Source of the DNA: JAPPHA01 sp965220985
GTDB lineage: Bacteria > Pseudomonadota > Alphaproteobacteria > Rhodobacterales > Rhodobacteraceae
DNA length: 64,000 bases
Reading direction: 5' to 3'
NCBI GenBank assembly: GCA_965220985.1
Contig: OZ244854.1
Span: forward strand, 992,001-1,056,000
Below the pieces are notes generated by a model. It made no database searches and had not been told where the DNA came from. It saw only the letters and a program-made list of their open reading frames with translations. Shown piece by piece: positions 32,948-42,470 of the stretch (its first letter is position 1; each line of letters opens with the position of its first letter). A program made the position numbers and the translations under genes.

Positions 32948-33298
32948 GGTTGCCTCGCGAGTGTTCATCGGAGCGCTTCGACACGTCGATGGCGTCCGAG
33001 CTTCACGCATGTCGCCGACATGAGGTCGCAATTGCGGACAAACATGCGATCGGTCAATCCACCATCTCGCGAGACAATAGGTCAGCACGCGCTGGTTTTC
33101 CAGATTGTGCAGTGCAGCGCCGGTTTCGCGCCGAAGTCACCCAGGGAAAGACATGAGGCTCTTGCTGCGAATGGCCGGACGTGTGACATCGTTCGCTGAT
33201 CAACGGTCTGACATTCGTTGCCGTCGTCCACGTCAATCGAGGAGGCGTGCGTTGCACCGATGTTGGCCGACCGGCAGTCAATCCGAAAAGTATGCGCA

Positions 33299-33466
33299 AT
33301 GAAAAGGCGATACGAAAAACCGCTGACGCCTGAACAGCTTGCACAACTGGGCGATAAAGACATCGACACCAGCGACATTCCCGAGCTGTACGACGGGTTC
33401 TGGGCCAATGCCGGGCTGGTCCCTCCGCGCACAGCATCCAATTCCGGCCTGCGCGACCCGGAATAG
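33299..33466 (+). CDS. Small BrnA-antitoxin-like protein (55 aa), probably truncated or orphan
   Basis: Product begins MKRRYEKPLTPEQLAQLG and has DKDIDTSDIPELYDGFWANA. The latter resembles the N-terminal part of BrnA-type antitoxins (pattern DEDID.SDIPEL...FW). The DNA-binding C-terminal part of that family is missing: the frame ends after a short tail. No brnT-like toxin is adjacent. It may be a remnant, or a separate small family sharing this motif. Confidence 0.45.
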   Translation: MKRRYEKPLTPEQLAQLGDKDIDTSDIPELYDGFWANAGLVPPRTASNSGLRDPE

Positions 33467-33925
33467 GTCGGGGTTCCACGAAGTCGGACTGACCCGTGGG
33501 CCGAAACGACACGCATGACCCAAATCTGTTCGATGATGCATGCGGCGCATCGTCAGTCGGATGCCAAAAGACTTTGCCGGAGCCGTTTGTTTCGCGGATG
33601 TGAGAGTCGTACACGCACTGGCGACGGTCTGACTTGGCGGCGATCCGAATGCAGAGTCGCCCCGAACAGTCGATGGGTCGATTGACAACACGTCGCCTTC
33701 TCGAGGCAGTCGAATCCCGCTCGAAATTCGAGAACTGTCGGTTCCGAAGCGGATGCTGCCATGTCGTGACATTGCCGCGACTGTGACGGCACGGATTTCC
33801 CGTCCGGCGGCAGCATCGGAGCCAACGCCAATTTTTGTTGAAGACATGAGCCTTTGGTGTAAATTGCGGTCAATTCCTCATTGACGGCTGAATTCACCCG
33901 AATTCGCCGAGACTTGGAGAAAATC
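33467..33925. other. Intergenic region upstream of the second Liv-type operon
   Basis: About 460 bases with no convincing gene. Open frames on both strands are short and lack domains. The last 80 bases are relatively A/T-rich (AATTTTTGTTG, GTGTAAATTGCGG) and probably hold the promoter of the transporter operon; I cannot assign exact elements. Confidence 0.4.
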
Positions 33926-35248
33926 ATGACATTCAAGATTCAACTCGCAACAGGCCGCACCATTCGCAACGTGGCCGGTGCGCTTGCCGTTGCATCCACG
34001 TGCACACTTGCAGCGCATGCCCAGGAGGACCTGGTGATCGGCTACATCGGCTCGATGTCCTCGGACGTTGGCCTCAGCGCATTCAGAGGCGCCGAGATTG
34101 CTGCCGATGAACTGAACGCCGCAGGCGGGGTGCTTGGTGGGCGCCAGATCAAGCTCGTCGCGGCCGACACGCGCGAGGATCCGACCGAAGGCGTCAGGGC
34201 CTACGAGTATCTGAACGAGGTCGAGAACGCCGAATTCATCATCTCGGGCTCGATTGACGACGTCTCGCTCGCATGGCTGCCGCGCATGGCAGAATACCGC
34301 ACGCCGACGCTCGATACCTGGACATCCTACATCGGGATCATCGATCTCGTCGTCGAGGAGTACGACAAGTACAAGATGTACTTCATGAACGTCGGAAACG
34401 ACTATGCACTCGGCACCGTCTACATCGACTTCGGCCGGGACGTTCTCGCCAAGGAGATGGGCTGGAGCACCACGGTCATCTTGCAGGAAGACACGGCTTT
34501 CGGCGGCGGCGTTGCCGAGTTCATCGCGGCCGAACTCAAGGCGCAGGCCAACATCGATGTCATCGAGACGATCGTCTACGACACGCAGACGGTCGATTTC
34601 GCGCCGATCTACAACAAGGCGGCATCGCTCGATCCGGATTTCCTGTTCCTGATTTCCTCGGTCAACAGCCAGGTTCCGTCCTCGCAGTACGTGAAACTGC
34701 AGGTCCCGGTTCCATTGACGGGCATCAATGTCGCGGCGATGGGTCTCGACTTCTGGGATGACACCGGCGGCGCAGCCGGCGGTTCGTCGACCTTCAGCCC
34801 GCTGCCGGCAATCGGCATGGACCTCGATCCGGTCTCGCAGGCATTCGTTGACGAATACGTCAGCCGCCACGGCGACAATCGTCCGATCTTCCCGCACTTC
34901 AACGGCTTCAACGCCTATTACGGCCTCAAGAACGCCGTCGCGGCAGCCGAACGCGCGGGCGGCTTCGAGCCTCTCGACGACTGGGTTCGCGAAATGGAAG
35001 CCACCGATGTCGTTCTCGAGAAGGACGGCGCGATGTGGCATCGTTACGCGTACTGGAAACCCGGCGAGATCGAGCCCCGAACCGGGCGCGAATACACGCA
35101 CAACATCCGGTTCGACATGGAAGCGCCGTTCGACGATGGCGTGCCGCCAATGGTCATCGTTCAGTGGTATCACGACGGATCCCAAAAGGTGGTCTACCCG
35201 CCGAAATACGCAACGGGAGCCTTCGAAGTGCCCCCGTGGGTGAAATAA
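33926..35248 (+). CDS. Branched-chain-type ABC transporter substrate-binding protein
   Basis: About 440 residues. The signal peptide is at residues 1-32 (a basic start, then NVAGALAVASTCTLAAHAQE). The mature part has DLVIGYIGSMSSDVGLSAFR and AADELNAAGGVLGGRQIKLV, typical of LivJ-type binding proteins. I chose the ATG at 33926 because the signal peptide then begins correctly; the frame is open from 33881. It opens a complete five-gene importer followed by a TPR protein. The ligand is unknown. A stem-loop in the gap after it may keep its mRNA more abundant than that of the permeases. Confidence 0.85.
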   Translation: MTFKIQLATGRTIRNVAGALAVASTCTLAAHAQEDLVIGYIGSMSSDVGLSAFRGAEIAADELNAAGGVLGGRQIKLVAADTREDPTEGVRAYEYLNEVENAEFIISGSIDDVSLAWLPRMAEYRTPTLDTWTSYIGIIDLVVEEYDKYKMYFMNVGNDYALGTVYIDFGRDVLAKEMGWSTTVILQEDTAFGGGVAEFIAAELKAQANIDVIETIVYDTQTVDFAPIYNKAASLDPDFLFLISSVNSQVPSSQYVKLQVPVPLTGINVAAMGLDFWDDTGGAAGGSSTFSPLPAIGMDLDPVSQAFVDEYVSRHGDNRPIFPHFNGFNAYYGLKNAVAAAERAGGFEPLDDWVREMEATDVVLEKDGAMWHRYAYWKPGEIEPRTGREYTHNIRFDMEAPFDDGVPPMVIVQWYHDGSQKVVYPPKYATGAFEVPPWVK

Positions 35249-35265
35249 CGGGTCTTCGACACGGT

Positions 35266-35299
35266 CCGGGGGGCCTCGCAACCGGCGACGGCTCCCCGG
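35266..35299 (+). terminator. Intercistronic stem-loop after the binding-protein gene
   Basis: CCGGGG (35266-35271) can pair with CCCCGG (35294-35299) around a GC-rich loop, with a few T after it (TTTCTC). It lies between the binding-protein gene and the first permease, where partial terminators or mRNA-stabilising hairpins are common in ABC operons. The T-run is too weak for a full terminator. Confidence 0.35.
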
Positions 35300-35342
35300 T
35301 TTCTCGCGTCACGACCAACTTGATGCTCCCAACCGGGCAAAA

Positions 35343-36194
35343 ATGATCAACCTTGTCGTTCAAGGGCTGGCTCTCAGCGGCCTGTACGCGCTGATCGCCG
35401 TCGGTTTCACCATGGTGTTCAGCGTCGGGCGCGTTTTGAATCTCGCCTACGGCGTCTATCTGATGATCGGCGGGTACGCCTACTACACGGTCGTGCAGGT
35501 CGAGCGTATGCCCAAGATCGTCGGCTTCGTCGTCGCGATCCTGGCCGGTGCCGTCTTCGCGGTTCTCGTCTATCGCTTCCTCGCGCGGCGCCTGCTCGAC
35601 AACCCGAAGGCCGTCGCCATCTCAACACTGATCCTGGCCGTGGTCGTGCAGGCGCTGATCATTCTGATCTACCGTTCGACCTCGAAAAGCATGTGGCCGG
35701 TCGTGCAGGGGGTGTTCCGGTACGAAGACCTCTTCGTGACCTACAACATCCTTGTCGCGATGGTGGTCAGCTGGCTCGCGATCGGTCTGCTGCTTCTGTT
35801 TGTCCGCTACACGCGTCACGGTCGTGCCATCCAGGCCGTTTCAATGAACAGGAAGGGCGCGGTGATTTCCGGCGTCAATCCCGACCAGATGAACCTCTTG
35901 ACCTGGGCGATCTCGGGCGGGCTCGGGGCCTTGGCCGGCGTGTTCTTCGCGACCTACACCCAACTCCATCCGGCAATGTGGGTCGCACCGTTGATCGTCG
36001 CCGTCGCTGTCGTGGTCGTCGGCGGGATCGGCAGCATCATCGGCAGCCTCGTTGTTGCCCACATCATCGGGTTCATGGAAACCGCGACCACGACCTTCGT
36101 CGCGGCGGAACTCCGGGGCGTCTTCACCATGATCCTGATCATCGTGGTTCTGATCGTGGCCCCCAAGGGACTGTTCGGTCGTGGCGACGTCTAG
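35343..36194 (+). CDS. LivH-like ABC permease
   Basis: A 283-residue inner-membrane permease with about eight hydrophobic segments. It opens with MINLVVQGLALSGLYALIAV and FTMVFSVGRVLNLAYGVYLM, and carries near the end VAVAVVVVGGIGSIIGSLVV, the normal LivH layout. It pairs with the LivM-like gene that begins 14 bases before its stop. Ligand unknown; the operon context is a branched-chain amino acid or amide importer. Confidence 0.88.
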   Translation: MINLVVQGLALSGLYALIAVGFTMVFSVGRVLNLAYGVYLMIGGYAYYTVVQVERMPKIVGFVVAILAGAVFAVLVYRFLARRLLDNPKAVAISTLILAVVVQALIILIYRSTSKSMWPVVQGVFRYEDLFVTYNILVAMVVSWLAIGLLLLFVRYTRHGRAIQAVSMNRKGAVISGVNPDQMNLLTWAISGGLGALAGVFFATYTQLHPAMWVAPLIVAVAVVVVGGIGSIIGSLVVAHIIGFMETATTTFVAAELRGVFTMILIIVVLIVAPKGLFGRGDV

Positions 36195-37164
36195 ACTCGC
36201 CGATCCCGTTTTCCGGCGCCAGTGCGCCGGCTGGGTCGTCTTTGCCGGGATCATGGCAGTTCTGCCCATATTCGTGTCAACCGGCACCGTGCGCATCATG
36301 ATCTTCGGAAACTTCCTCGCCCTGTTCGCCCTGAGCTGGGATTTCATCTCGGGTCGAACCGGTTACGTGAGCTTCGGTCATCCTTTTCTGATCGGCATCG
36401 CGGCATACACCTCGGCCATTCTGTCGCTACACCTCGACGTCCCGCTCTTCTTGAGCATTCCGGCTGCCATCGCGATGACGCTGATCGGGGGATTGCTGTT
36501 TTTCGTGCCGGCCCTGCGGATCAGGGGCACCTATTTCGCCCTGGTGACTCTCGCGTTCATGGAGCTCATGTATCAGCTCACCCAGGTCGTCGCGCCGAAG
36601 GTCACCGGCGGAACCCGCGGCCTTTCCAACATCGACACCATCGTCAGCGGCGCCATTCCCAACTACTACCTGACGCTGGGACTGCTGATCGTCGTGGGTG
36701 TCGTCCTGTGGCTGCTCGTGCGAACCCGCATCGGTTCGGCGCTCGCAGCCGTTCGCATGGACGAGGACGCCGTCAAGTCGTCGGGCCTCAGCACACTGCG
36801 GCTCAAGCTGTTCGCCTTCGGCGTCAGCGCGGCGGTCGCCGGGATCGGCGGCGCGTTCTATGTCCACTATCTGGGATCGATCTCTCCGCGCGCGCTGTTC
36901 GACATCAATTTCCTGTTCACCATCATGGTTGCCGCCCTGATCGGAGGATCGACGACGATTGCCGGCCCGATCATCGGCGCCTACTTCCTGACATTCCTGC
37001 TCGAGTATCTCAGACCGTTCATCCCCGGACCTGAACGCTACCTGATCTACGGAAGCGTCGCGCTCGTGGTCTATGTCGTGCAGCCGCGGGGTCTCTACAG
37101 CATGATTTCGCAGCTTGGTGACGGTCTTCGGGCACGTTTTCTGGCCTCCAGGTCTCCGCCATGA
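36181..37164 (+). CDS. LivM-like ABC permease
   Basis: About 327 residues from a GTG at 36181 that lies within the end of the previous gene. LivM hallmarks are RTGYVSFGHPFLIGIAAYTS, ALRIRGTYFALVTLAFMELM, GTRGLSNIDTIV, and LIGGSTTIAGPIIGAYFLT. Unlike the LivM of the dimethylformamidase operon it ends normally (QPRGLYSMISQLGDGLRARF) with no extra domain, which makes a useful internal comparison. Its stop overlaps the next ATG (ATGA). Confidence 0.88.
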   Translation: MATSRLADPVFRRQCAGWVVFAGIMAVLPIFVSTGTVRIMIFGNFLALFALSWDFISGRTGYVSFGHPFLIGIAAYTSAILSLHLDVPLFLSIPAAIAMTLIGGLLFFVPALRIRGTYFALVTLAFMELMYQLTQVVAPKVTGGTRGLSNIDTIVSGAIPNYYLTLGLLIVVGVVLWLLVRTRIGSALAAVRMDEDAVKSSGLSTLRLKLFAFGVSAAVAGIGGAFYVHYLGSISPRALFDINFLFTIMVAALIGGSTTIAGPIIGAYFLTFLLEYLRPFIPGPERYLIYGSVALVVYVVQPRGLYSMISQLGDGLRARFLASRSPP

Positions 37165-37886
37165 CCCATCTCCTCGAAGTAGATGGCATCACCAAGCGTT
37201 TCGGGGGGCTGGTCGCCGTCAACGACCTCTCCTTCACGCTGAGCGAGGGCGAATCGCTTGGCCTGATTGGCCCGAACGGCGCCGGCAAGACGACCGCTTT
37301 CAGCATCGTGATGGGCGAGCATCGTCCCGACAGCGGGACAGTTCGGCATGGCGGGGAGGATATCACCCGCATGCAGCCGCACCTCAGGGTCCAAAGGGGC
37401 ATCGGTCGAACCTACCAGATCCCGCGACCGTTTTTCGAAATGAGCGTGTTCGACAACGTCAGGGTCGGTTCGATGCCTGACAGCATCATCAGGCTGATTG
37501 CCGACCGCGAGCCCGAGGACGAAGAATGGGCCATCGTGAGAGGCGTCGGCTTCGGGGATCGCGAGGCCGCCCTGCTCCCGGGTCAGTTGTCAATGGGGGA
37601 ATTGCGAAAGCTCGAACTGGCACGCGTGCTCGCCACGCAACCCGATCTCATGCTGCTTGACGAGGTCTTTGCCGGACTGACCTACGGCGAAATCGCCCAG
37701 CTGAGCGAGTTGTTGCTCGCAAGGAAAGAGGCTGGCATGAGTTTCCTGATCGTCAGCCATGACCTCAAGTCGCTGCGACCGCTCGTCGACCGCCTCGTCG
37801 TCATGTCGTTCGGAACCGTGATTGCCGAAGGCCGCTTCGATGACGTCATGGCAGACGAACGCGTCCGAAATGCCTATCTCGGGTAG
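37161..37886 (+). CDS. LivG-like ABC ATPase
   Basis: A 241-residue ATPase. Walker A is GPNGAGKTTAFSIVMG, the Q-loop region is GIGRTYQIPRPFFEMSVFDN, the signature is LSMGELRKLELARVL, Walker B is LMLLDEVFAGLTYGE (Val in place of the usual Pro after DE), and the switch histidine is in IVSHDLKSL. It powers the second branched-chain-type importer together with the next gene. Confidence 0.88.
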   Translation: MTHLLEVDGITKRFGGLVAVNDLSFTLSEGESLGLIGPNGAGKTTAFSIVMGEHRPDSGTVRHGGEDITRMQPHLRVQRGIGRTYQIPRPFFEMSVFDNVRVGSMPDSIIRLIADREPEDEEWAIVRGVGFGDREAALLPGQLSMGELRKLELARVLATQPDLMLLDEVFAGLTYGEIAQLSELLLARKEAGMSFLIVSHDLKSLRPLVDRLVVMSFGTVIAEGRFDDVMADERVRNAYLG

Positions 37887-37905
37887 GGGCTGGGGGGGTA
37901 TCGAC

Positions 37906-38652
37906 ATGGCCTTGCTCGAAATCGACAATCTCGAGGCATGGTACGGCAAGGCCCGGTCGCTTCACGGCGTTTCGCTCTCCGTCGAAGCGGGTTCGATCAC
38001 CGCGATCATCGGGCCGAACGGCGCAGGGAAGTCGACGCTGTTCGACTCGGTTCTCGGATTGGTGGACGTTCGCGGCCAAATCCGGTTCGACCAGGCGGAC
38101 ATGTCGGGGAGACCTCCACAGGACCGGGTCCGGGCGGGCATCGGATACGCGCCCGAGCGCGGTCACCTCTTTCCCTATCTCGGTGTCCGCGACAACCTGC
38201 TGGTCGGCGCGCATACTGCAATGAGTGACGCAGCCAGCAATCTTGAAATCGTCCACGACCTGTTCCCGGTTCTCAAGGACCGTCACGCCCAGGAAACCGG
38301 AACGCTCAGCGGCGGCGAGCGGCAGATGGTCTCGCTCGGACGCGCGCTCATGACAAGCCCGCGGCTGTTGATCGTCGACGAACCGACCATCGGGCTGGCG
38401 CCCAAGGTATGCCAGGATATCGCGAACGCGCTCGTTCGCATGAACAAGCACTACAAGCTCACGATTCTTCTGAGCGAACAGAACGTCAATTTTGCGCTGA
38501 ATCTTGCAACGACAATTCACGTCCTCGAGACGGGCAAGATCCGCACCAGCGGGACCGCGGATGAACTTCGTGACAACGCACATGTCAGGGAGGCTTATTT
38601 CGGCGGTTCCAGTCAGGACCCCCAGAACGAAGGGCAGAGCGATGGAGTATGA
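37906..38652 (+). CDS. LivF-like ABC ATPase
   Basis: About 248 residues from the ATG at 37906, preceded by a run of G (GGGGGGG) as ribosome-binding site. Walker A is GPNGAGKSTLFDSVLG, signature LSGGERQMVSLGRALM, Walker B LLIVDEPTIGLAPK, switch LLSEQNVNFAL. Usual LivF length is about 235, so it has a small C-terminal tail (GSSQDPQNEGQSDGV) that overlaps the start of the TPR gene by 11 bases. Confidence 0.88.
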   Translation: MALLEIDNLEAWYGKARSLHGVSLSVEAGSITAIIGPNGAGKSTLFDSVLGLVDVRGQIRFDQADMSGRPPQDRVRAGIGYAPERGHLFPYLGVRDNLLVGAHTAMSDAASNLEIVHDLFPVLKDRHAQETGTLSGGERQMVSLGRALMTSPRLLIVDEPTIGLAPKVCQDIANALVRMNKHYKLTILLSEQNVNFALNLATTIHVLETGKIRTSGTADELRDNAHVREAYFGGSSQDPQNEGQSDGV

Positions 38653-40306
38653 ATTCGATCTCGGGACTTATCGACGTCCAATCACCACAAAGTCAGACGA
38701 GGCCCAGTCGTGGTTCGACCGGGGCTTGATGTGGACCTACGGCTTCAATCACGAAGAGGCCGTCGCGTGCTTCGAGAAGGCCATCTCGGCCGATCCTGAA
38801 TGCGCCATGGCTCATTGGGGGGTCTCCTACGCAATCGGTCCCAATTACAACAAGCCGTGGGAGGCCTTTGACGAGGAGGAGGCGGGGACTGCGCTCGCAA
38901 CGGCACATCGGGCCGCGAGCCGCGCTCGGGAACTCGCGCCAGGATGCACCGACGTGGAAAAGGCCCTGATCGGCGCCCTTCAAGCCCGTTATCCGAGCGA
39001 TGTGCCTGCATCGAACGACGACATGTGCATATGGAACGACGCCTACGCCGACGCGATGCGCGATGTCCACGCCAGCCACAGCGAGGATGCCGACGTCACG
39101 TCACTGTTCGCCGAGGCCATAATGAATCGGACACCTTGGGCACTGTGGGACCTCGAATCCGGCGAGATTCCCGATGGCGCCGACTCGGCCGAAGCGCGCG
39201 ACGTGCTGGAGGCCGGCATGAAACGCCGCGAGGAAGCTGGCGAGAACCCGCATCCCGGTCAGTTGCACATGTACATCCACCTGATGGAAATGTCGCCCTG
39301 GCCCGAAAAGGCGCTTCCTGCCGGCGACAAGCTTCGCGATCTGGTTCCCGACTCCGGTCATCTGCAGCACATGCCGACGCACATCGATGTCATCTGCGGG
39401 GATTACGTCGCCGTGACCGCATCGAACGAAGCGGCGATCAGGGCGGATCGACGGTTTCTCGATTCGAGAGGACCTTTGAACTTCTACACGCTCTACCGGT
39501 GCCATGATTTCCACTTCAAGGTCTATGGCGCGATGTTCCTGGGGCAGTACGAAACGGCGATCGCGACCGCCGACGAAATGATCGGCACCATCCCGGAAGA
39601 ACTGCTGCGGGTGGAATCTCCCCCCATGGCCGACTGGCTCGAGGGGTTCGTTCCGATCAGGCAGCACGCGCTCATCCGCTTTGGAAAGTGGGAGGAGATC
39701 ATTGAACAGGCGCTGCCGGAAGATCAGGAACTCTATTCCGCAACGACGGCGACCATGCGATACGCGCGCGCCGTCGCCTTTGCGTCCCTGTGCCGGACCG
39801 ACGAGGCCCAAAAGGAAGCCGAGGCCTTCGACGCCGCGCTGGCCGCCGTTCCCGACTCGCGATACCTGTTCAACAACTCGTGCAAGGACATTCTCGCTGT
39901 CGCCCGCGAGATGATGCATGGCGAGATCCAGTACCGCCTTGGCAACCACGATGCGGGGTTCGCTCACCTTCGGGCTGCCATCGAACTCGACGACAACCTG
40001 CCTTACGACGAACCGTGGGGTTGGATGCAGCCGGTGCGTCATGCCCTTGGGGCGTTGCTGCTCGAACAGGGACGGATCGAGGAGGCAGAGGCGGTCTACC
40101 GCGCGGATCTCGGGTTTGACCGCACGCTTCGCAGGGCCTGCCAGCACCCGGACAATGTCTGGAGCCTGAGCGGTTACCATGAGTGCCTCGAACGGCTTGG
40201 GAAGGATTCCCTCGCAGCGATCATCAAGCAGCGCCTCGAGATTGCCCGGGCCCGGGCCGATGTGCCTGTCAAGGCATCATGTTTCTGCCGTTTGCATGCC
40301 GCATGA
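38642..40306 (+). CDS. Large TPR-repeat protein
   Basis: A 554-residue soluble protein without a signal peptide. TPR-like units are visible near both ends: FDRGLMWTYGFNHEEAVACF with AISADPECAMAHWGVSYA at residues about 27-65, and GALLLEQGRIEEAEAVYRAD near the C-terminus. The middle contains the conserved-looking HPGQLHMYIHLMEMSPWPEK and LQHMPTHIDVICGDY, which suggest a specific family rather than generic TPRs. The ATG at 38642 overlaps the LivF end, so it is translated with the importer. It may be a regulator, chaperone or catabolic enzyme for the imported compound; I cannot tell which. Confidence 0.75.
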   Translation: MEYEFDLGTYRRPITTKSDEAQSWFDRGLMWTYGFNHEEAVACFEKAISADPECAMAHWGVSYAIGPNYNKPWEAFDEEEAGTALATAHRAASRARELAPGCTDVEKALIGALQARYPSDVPASNDDMCIWNDAYADAMRDVHASHSEDADVTSLFAEAIMNRTPWALWDLESGEIPDGADSAEARDVLEAGMKRREEAGENPHPGQLHMYIHLMEMSPWPEKALPAGDKLRDLVPDSGHLQHMPTHIDVICGDYVAVTASNEAAIRADRRFLDSRGPLNFYTLYRCHDFHFKVYGAMFLGQYETAIATADEMIGTIPEELLRVESPPMADWLEGFVPIRQHALIRFGKWEEIIEQALPEDQELYSATTATMRYARAVAFASLCRTDEAQKEAEAFDAALAAVPDSRYLFNNSCKDILAVAREMMHGEIQYRLGNHDAGFAHLRAAIELDDNLPYDEPWGWMQPVRHALGALLLEQGRIEEAEAVYRADLGFDRTLRRACQHPDNVWSLSGYHECLERLGKDSLAAIIKQRLEIARARADVPVKASCFCRLHAA

Positions 40307-40430
40307 CAAGGATTGCCGCCGCACTTCCGTGAATGACGAGGGCATCGGTGCGATTGGCGCTGTTTCGATGACAGCGCTCATGATGCCGCCCGGAACTCAT
40401 CCGTCGGCGGCGCCTTGACCAGGTCAGCCT

Positions 40431-40458
40431 GGCGGGTGCCGGCGATCCGGCAACCGCC
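40431..40458 (-). terminator. Strong hairpin downstream of ubiG
   Basis: GGCGG-g-TGCCGG (40431-40442), loop CGAT, then CCGGCA-a-CCGCC (40447-40458): an 11-base-pair stem with one mismatch. It starts 23 bases beyond the ubiG stop in the convergent gap with the TPR gene. There is no T-run, so it may act as an mRNA-end stabiliser or a non-canonical terminator. A second smaller inverted repeat (GCGCTGT / ACAGCGC, 40357-40377) lies on the TPR side. Confidence 0.4.
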
Positions 40459-40480
40459 ACGTCATGACTATTGGCGATCG

Positions 40481-41251
40481 TCAGCCGCCAGCAACATCCG
40501 GGTCCGACAGAGGGCACCTGCAGGCCGAGACATAATTGACGCCGGTGTCGCTTGCCGAAACCGACCACGACCGCGAAATCGGGTTGAACACCAGGCCCTT
40601 GCAGTCGAGCGGTTCGAGACCTGCATCGACCATCATCACATCGAGTTCGGCCGGCGTGATGAATCGCTGCCAGTCGTGGGTGCCGCGCGGAAGCCAGCGA
40701 AGGACATACTCGGCCCCGACGATCGCCAGCGCGAAACTCTTGAGCGTCCGGTTGAGCGTCGAGCAGATCATCAACCCGCCCGGGTTCAGCAACGCTGCGC
40801 AGACCCGGACGAACGCAGCCGGGTCGGGGACATGCTCGATGATCTCCATGGCAAGAACGATGTCGAAGCTCTCGCCGTTCTCCGCCAATGATTCTGCCGT
40901 TGAACAATCGTAGCGGATGTCGAGTGACGATTGCGCCGCATGCGCCTTTGCCGCGCCGATGGTGGCGGGCGATGCATCCACGCCGGTGACATCGGCGCCA
41001 AGCCGCGCCATGGGCTCGCAGAGCAGTCCACCGCCGCACCCGATGTCGACCAGTGTCAGATTCTCGAGCGGTTTCTGGTTCCGCGACGAGAAATGAAACT
41101 CGGCGCGTATCTGGTCGAGAATGCAGTCGAGCCGGCACGGGTTCAACATGTGAAGCGGCCGGAACTTGCCGTCGACAGACCACCATTCGGAAGCCAATGC
41201 TTCGAACTTCGCGACTTCACGCGAGTCACGCGTATCTGCGGGATTCGTCAT
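40481..41251 (-). CDS. ubiG: 3-demethylubiquinol 3-O-methyltransferase
   Basis: About 256 residues. UbiG catalyses both O-methylations of ubiquinone synthesis. Family blocks are KFEALASEWWSVDGKFRPLH near the N-terminus, the SAM-binding motif LVDIGCGGGLLCEPMARLGA, VTGVDASPATIGAAKAHA, VLAMEIIEHVPDP and NRTLKSFALAIVGAEYVLRW. The ATG at 41251 is preferred over 41275 because it gives the usual short leader. It is divergently placed from the peptidase gene. Confidence 0.93.
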   Translation of the reverse strand: MTNPADTRDSREVAKFEALASEWWSVDGKFRPLHMLNPCRLDCILDQIRAEFHFSSRNQKPLENLTLVDIGCGGGLLCEPMARLGADVTGVDASPATIGAAKAHAAQSSLDIRYDCSTAESLAENGESFDIVLAMEIIEHVPDPAAFVRVCAALLNPGGLMICSTLNRTLKSFALAIVGAEYVLRWLPRGTHDWQRFITPAELDVMMVDAGLEPLDCKGLVFNPISRSWSVSASDTGVNYVSACRCPLSDPDVAGG

Positions 41252-41353
41252 TCTTGCTCTTTTGTCCGGTCGCAAATAGGTGCATTCCTGTAACGGGGAC
41301 GAATTGCACCGACCTCACTTTAGCGAAAGCGGGCTCAGGACAACAGTTCGAAC

Positions 41354-42367
41354 ATGCATCGCGCCGACCACCCGAACCGCCGGGCCATGCCAGTCCGGCT
41401 CCACCCACCGGGGCAACCCTTTGACCATCGGATGGTCAAAGTGTCAGGCGGACACCGGATCTACGTGGAGCAGTACGGAACCCCGGGCGGGCTTCCGGTC
41501 GTGGTTCTGCACGGCGGACCAGGCGGCGGAATTCATCCCAACATCAGGCGATTCTTCGATCCGAAGTGCTTCCACGTGACGCTCTTCGACCAGCGCGGAT
41601 GCGGAAATTCGCGTCCCCATGCATCCGTCGAAAACAACACGACCTGGGATCTGATCGAGGATATCGAGACCATCCGGTCCCTTCTCGGAATCTCGCGGTG
41701 GATCGTGTTCGGCGGTTCCTGGGGGGCAACTCTGGGAATCCTTTATGCCCAGCAGCATCCGGAACGGGTCATGCAGTTGATCTTGAGAGGGCCGTTCCTG
41801 TTCACGCAGTCGGAACTCGACTGGTTCTACGGGGGCGGCGTCGCGGCATTCTTTCCCGACCAATGGAAGAAATTCGTCGAGGTGCTCCCCGAAGACAAGC
41901 GCGACGATGTCATCGCTGGGTTTCACGAGGGCCTGTTCGGCTCCGACCCCGAGATCAGGGCGAGATACGCCGCTGCCTGGACGCGCTGGGAAAACGGCCT
42001 GGCATCAATCGGTGCAGCGAACGAATCCGCACCAGTTCCGGCCGATTATGCCCTCGCGTTCGCCCGGCTCGAAAACCACTACTTCTTCAACCGGGGCTTT
42101 CTCGAGCGCGACGACCAGATCCTGCAAAACATGGGAGCGATCCAGGACATTCACGGAACCATCGTCCAGGGTCGCTACGACATGATCTGTCCGCCCGCCG
42201 CGGCCTTCCGGCTTCATGCTGCCTGGCCACGTTCGCAACTCCATGTCATCCCCGACGCCGGTCACTCGATTTCGGAGCCGGGCATCGCGGCCCGACTCTT
42301 GCGATCGATGGACCTGATTGCAGAAACCCGCATGAAAGTTCGAGGGAGACCTGTTGACCGTCCGTGA
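41354..42367 (+). CDS. pip: Proline iminopeptidase
   Basis: About 337 residues, alpha/beta hydrolase releasing N-terminal proline from peptides. The oxyanion block is VVVLHGGPGGGIHPNIRRFF, DQRGCGNSRPHA follows, the nucleophile serine is in FGGSWGATLGILYAQ and the catalytic histidine is in DAGHSISEPGIAARLL; the acid is expected in GRYDMICPP. Length and motif order fit the family. The true start may be the internal Met12 (MPVRLHPPGQPFDHRMVKV), giving 326 residues. Cytoplasmic. Confidence 0.92.
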   Translation: MHRADHPNRRAMPVRLHPPGQPFDHRMVKVSGGHRIYVEQYGTPGGLPVVVLHGGPGGGIHPNIRRFFDPKCFHVTLFDQRGCGNSRPHASVENNTTWDLIEDIETIRSLLGISRWIVFGGSWGATLGILYAQQHPERVMQLILRGPFLFTQSELDWFYGGGVAAFFPDQWKKFVEVLPEDKRDDVIAGFHEGLFGSDPEIRARYAAAWTRWENGLASIGAANESAPVPADYALAFARLENHYFFNRGFLERDDQILQNMGAIQDIHGTIVQGRYDMICPPAAAFRLHAAWPRSQLHVIPDAGHSISEPGIAARLLRSMDLIAETRMKVRGRPVDRP

Positions 42368-42470
42368 GTTCCGGTTTCGGCGGTCGCGCACGCTTTTTCC
42401 GGCACCAATTCGCCCTTGGTGGAGCCGCATGGCGGGGCGGCAGGTGCCGCAGGTTTGCAATTGGCACTGA

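Noticed and set aside
33878..35281. A 467-codon minus-strand open frame over the binding-protein gene, and a similar 469-codon one at 27597-29006.
   Set aside because: Both mirror well-supported plus-strand genes codon for codon; no domain or ribosome-binding site supports them.
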